From Amanita rubescens (lineage: Eukaryota > Basidiomycota > Agaricomycetes > Agaricales > Amanitaceae): a stretch of DNA of 64,000 nucleotides. This document shows, in pieces, positions 60,301-64,000 of this stretch; the first letter of the stretch is position 1, and every line of letters starts with the position of its first letter. The stretch is from positions 372,001 to 436,000 of the forward strand of contig WION01000009.1 in assembly GCA_015039365.1 (NCBI GenBank), written 5' to 3'. The position numbers and the translations under genes were made by a program. The notes below the pieces were generated by a model. The model was not told the origin of the DNA. It saw only the letters and a program-made list of their open reading frames with translations, and made no database searches.

Positions 60301-62942
60301 TTAATCAACGACGGGTCCGACAGTTTGCCGATGATAACTTGCATCAGCTCAGGAACGTGTGGCAAAGCGTCTTCGCCTCCTACACAGGCGAGCTCGCCCA
60401 GACAAATAAGAACGTGCGCTGCAACCACAGGGTTTGTATCGTTCGCCTTTGGTAGCAATGCGCGCAACATGGGTAGAGCATAAGGTTTAATTAGACGTTG
60501 AGTTGCACCGACTAAAATAGCTAGAAGTTTTGTGCATTCTTCCCGGCTCCGCCTATCCGGCACGTTAATTGATTTATGACCAAAGACAACCGACTTACAT
60601 GACCGTCGAATACTCCAGTTCCGTTAACAGCTGAATCAAAGCCTTGCGCAACGAGGGCATAACGTATGCCGGATTATGCTTTGCCAGTCGCCCAATAAGG
60701 CCCACGGCAACGGTTCGATTATCAAAGGACTCGTCATTCAAAGCAATGAATAACGATCGCACGTTTTCAGCTTGAGCTAGGTGCTTGTCGAATCGTTCAT
60801 GAAGCGACGTTAATACAGTATGACGAATCTCAGCAACTGTCCCTCATGGTTAGTTGTGTGATGTCACGAGTGGCACCTGACTGACCTGGATCGGCAATGC
60901 CAACAGTCAATAGCTTGTCCAGCACATCGCTGATCACTTCAATGGCATGACTGCTGGCCTGATAACATATGGGATCGCGAACAAATAATCGGCAACACGT
61001 CTGGGCGGCGGCACGGCGCACGTTGGGAGAGTCGTCTTCAAGATAAGGCAATGCACAGGTGCGGACAAACTCGTTGAGTACATGACCTTCAGTGTCAATC
61101 AGTCTATGGTACAACTCAGTCTGCATTGTCACCTACCACTGAAATCGAATGTCCCTAAAGTATTGAGCGCAAGAGTTATTAATTCTGGATTCTTTTCGCC
61201 AGTAGTAGCCTGAGAACACAAGTCAGCCAAGCATGTATTTGTGTTCTTTCGGCTCACTTGAATGGCTCCTAGATCCTTCGTGCGGGCCAGACTGGGTGGT
61301 GCACCGAGTGCCTTGTAAGATTGACCACTCAGTGTCGATGAAAGAAGGTCCAAAAGTCGATCTGCGATAGCAATCTAGTATACCGCAGAGTGGTACAGGT
61401 CTCACTTACCTTGAATCGTTTTCAGCAGTGGAGGAATATGTTTCGCGATGGCAACAAGTGCCTGCCGCAGAGGTTCGCTTAAACCGCAGGCAAGCATAAG
61501 ATCGAGCTGATCATGCAGCAATTTGGTCAGATTAGGTCCCACAGCATCCGCGAGCATGCCTATGCATTGAAATATAGGTTCCTCCGAAGGAGAGTTTCGA
61601 CGACTAAGGACCCTTGAGGCAGAATTCTATCAGTAGAGAGCTAACTTACCCGCGGGTCTGAAGACCTTGCTTGATTTGAGCCATAATAGGCTCAAGGAAC
61701 TGCTTCATATCGCTGCGGACGGCATTGGCCGTATGTCCAATGGCAATGAATGCTTTACCAAAGGTCAGTCGATGCCATGCCCATAGATAACGACTAACCA
61801 TATGATCGTTCATGTGGCCTTTCTAGTTGAGTCAACAAATGTCCCATCGCTTTGTGGAGGAAATGTTCCGTGAATGTTTGCGTATCATAGGCGGCTAGTG
61901 ATGGTATCATGGTGATGACCATTTTGCGAACCAAGAGATCTCGATGTGACTTGAAAAGTAGTATCTTCTCCGCAGCATCCATATAACTTTCCCGCATAAA
62001 CTGATGGACTTTAAGTTACCCGATCTAAAGTCAAACTTAATGTGCTTACCATGCCTGCATGGAGTAGTAATTCACGATATGTCAAGAGTGAGCCATGGAT
62101 GATTTCAGGTTGTGGCTGTTTTAATCCAACTTGCGCTTCCAAAAGTATTTTATGCAAGTACGGACTACGCGTCTGACGCTCTCTCTGGGCGACTATTTCG
62201 AGACAAGCAGCTAGTAACTCAGCGGCGCCTTCTCGAACATGTACTCGAGGATCGCGGAGGGGAACAAGGACATTATCGAGGACGATTCCGATGTGTGAGT
62301 GAAAGTAGGTTGGACTATTTCTAGCCAGCTCCTTCAAGATAAGGACGCCAGCATACTTGTATGATTCTTGTTTGTCTGGTTGAAGAAACTCGATGGCGGC
62401 CGGGACTTCATAGTCCATGAATCGTTCGCCAAATGCAGCGCCGCCAATCTCAGCAATTTGACCAAGAGTCTTAGATGCTGCTAGCATGAGATTCACGTCG
62501 TGGTTTGGTAGTAGTTGTTTGACATAATTGTAGAATCGAAAGAGGTTCCTTTTGGACTCGATGGTTTCCTCCTTGTCAATTTCGAGAAGGTTGTCTAACA
62601 GGAAATGACTACGTCTACGCATAGCTGTACTTGAGATGACTGACCTATCGCCAATAGTCCCCCAAGCGCCTCAACGGTGTTTTGGCTGTGTGTCAACTCA
62701 AATAATCGACGGTTAATGTTATCGTCCCATAGCTTTGCGGAGGCATCTGATGACATCTCTGCAGTAGTTTCGAAGACCTAAGAAATATGGGTCAAAAACG
62801 ATTAATATGTTGGGGAGATAGCAGATACATATTGCCGCAGCTCCAAAGCCGCTTGCTTTCGCACATCTGCATTTTTGCTTCTGAGGCCTTGGAATATCTG
62901 GTTTAGAGGGTCATTGGAGGTGGATTGCGCCGTGGTGGACAT
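54389..62942 (-). CDS. TOR: TOR protein kinase (target of rapamycin)
   Basis: The whole gene, roughly 2350 residues in many exons. The start [18 protein letters not shown] leads into HEAT repeats (about 62.9-58.9 kb; for example [20 protein letters not shown] and [20 protein letters not shown]). The FAT domain follows (58.6-56.5 kb). The FRB domain has [20 protein letters not shown], with the Ser and Phe that contact FKBP-rapamycin, and [12 protein letters not shown] with Trp, Tyr and Phe (about 56.4-56.0 kb). The kinase includes [20 protein letters not shown], the catalytic loop GLGDRHPSN and HIDFGD. The FATC ends [16 protein letters not shown]. It controls growth in response to nutrients as the core of TORC1 and possibly TORC2. 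The intact FRB predicts rapamycin sensitivity. Whether the genome has one or two TOR genes cannot be seen here. Confidence 0.95.
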
Positions 62943-63112
62943 TGTTGTCCAGACGCACGACGAAGAAGGGTTTAGCGGCGATCTGACGTATGTACTACTA
63001 AGGTATTTGCGAGTGTTTGTCAAAGAACACGATGACAAGCACGCGCGGCGGTGGCACAGCCACAGGGGCTCCCTATGTTGAATGTAAGCGAGAAATGCGG
63101 CACCTGCGCACA

Positions 63113-63860
63113 ATGTCCTCACCTGCCTCGCCTTCTCCTCCCCCTTCCTCCTCCCAAAACAAACCCATGTATCCGCTCACAGCAGCGTCTAAAATAATGT
63201 CGTCTGTGCGACGCTCCTTTTCTCCGTCGTCACATAAGAAACGCGATAATGTCAGTCCATATTTCTGTTTTAGTTACCGAAAATCCCTAATTTGACCGTG
63301 ACGACCAGCCATCATCCTCCATCCCCACCATTGATGCCAATTCGCATGTTATGCCAGCACGTTATCGTCAAGATTCTAATGCTCAAGCACCTCCGTCCAT
63401 TGAACAAATAGCAATGGGTCTCCACATTTCACGCACACCACATTTACGACCCATGAACTCCCCTCAACTTCGTTCCACCCAATCTCCTTCCCTTCCACAG
63501 TCTCGACCCACATCCGCATCGTCGAACCAACAGACATTTCCGACTCGCTCTTCTTTGAAGAAGTCAAGCCACGGCCCGTCATCATCTGTCAGCCATTCCA
63601 TGACGTCCGATCTATCCGCAACGTCCGCTTCTTTCTCAACCGCTACCTCCAATACGCTGTCGACGCCCCGCAGTGGACGTTCACTCTCTTCTCTCAAACT
63701 ACGTGTCCCATGGCTTTCAACGGGCTTCCGGCCATCACCGGCTGCGGCGTCAGCACCGGCGCGCAGCACGAACTCATTGCATGAAAATTTGAAACATTTA
63801 CCCCGGAAAAAAGCAGTCCGCTTCACAGGACACCCGCCATGTCAGGAACCCGTAGATTGA
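63113..63860 (+). CDS. unrecognised Ser-rich small protein
   Basis: Two exons (63113-63250 and 63309-63860) with a 58-nt intron. It would be about 229 residues and head-to-head with TOR, 170 bp apart. The sequence is Ser/Pro/Thr-rich and basic: KIMSSVRRSFSPSSHKKRDN, a central SIEQIAMGLHISRTPHLRPM, then LSSLKLRVPWLSTGF, and a C-terminus LPRKKAVRFTGHPPCQEPVD. KKAVRF fits the PP1-docking pattern. No known family is recognised. Confidence 0.65.
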
Positions 63861-64000
63861 GTTGGCACTACATATTCTTATTTCTGGACATTCTGTTCTA
63901 CATATATTCTAAACTAGATAACTTATGTTGGATAAATTAGTCATATACGTAGTGTTCGCGGTGGCGATGCACATTCAATCACGTCACATCCATTTTCCTA
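63861..64000. other. right edge, no gene seen
   Basis: AT-rich sequence after the Ser-rich gene; too short to judge. Confidence 0.5.

Overview
The window is nuclear DNA of a filamentous basidiomycete, most likely an Agaricomycete (mushroom-forming fungus). The genes are dense and broken by many introns of about 45-65 bases with GT..AG ends and CTAAC/CTGAC-like branch sites. The gene set is that of a fungus: chitin deacetylase, Con7-type zinc finger, AVT amino-acid transporter, GPI-type serine carboxypeptidase and TOR. The species cannot be told from the sequence. Both tRNA genes carry introns. I rebuilt the exons by eye from reading frame, splice signals and remembered family motifs, so individual splice sites may be off even where the gene call is firm.

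Layout, left half (1-21.4 kb): 3' end of a chitin deacetylase (+); SEC1 (+); RPT4 (-); tRNA-Pro(AGG) (+); S10 serine carboxypeptidase (-); the G-patch splicing factor TFIP11/NTR1 (+) followed 44 bp later by RPB4 (+); PUS1 (-); a 3.3-kb accessory block with a coiled-coil gene and an HNH-nuclease-like gene, bracketed by a direct duplication of the PUS1/xylulokinase junction; xylulokinase (-); a tiny carbohydrate-binding protein (+).

Middle (21.8-44.2 kb): a minus-strand run of WD40 protein, R3H-SUZ protein, AVT transporter and POLD3/Cdc27; a frameshifted ankyrin-repeat relic; a serine-rich basic protein (-); a DUF202 membrane protein (+) and methylenetetrahydrofolate reductase (+); an ELMO/CED-12 protein (-); a disordered KEN-box protein (+); and a second tRNA-Pro(AGG).

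Right (45.4-64 kb): a Con7-like C2H2 transcription factor (-) with a long gene-poor upstream region holding one doubtful, possibly decayed gene; a RING-finger protein (+); ARP8 of the INO80 complex (-); the complete TOR kinase gene (-), about 8.5 kb; and a small serine-rich protein (+).

Most genes are conserved housekeeping functions (secretion, proteasome, splicing, transcription, tRNA modification, replication, chromatin, TOR signalling) that are not obviously co-functional. The unusual parts are the duplicated PUS1/XKS1 junction with its HNH insert, the ankyrin relic, two +1 frame breaks in TFIP11, a GC-AG intron in xylulokinase, and a 23-nt microexon in the carbohydrate-binding gene. I see no CRISPR array, integrated virus or intact transposon.
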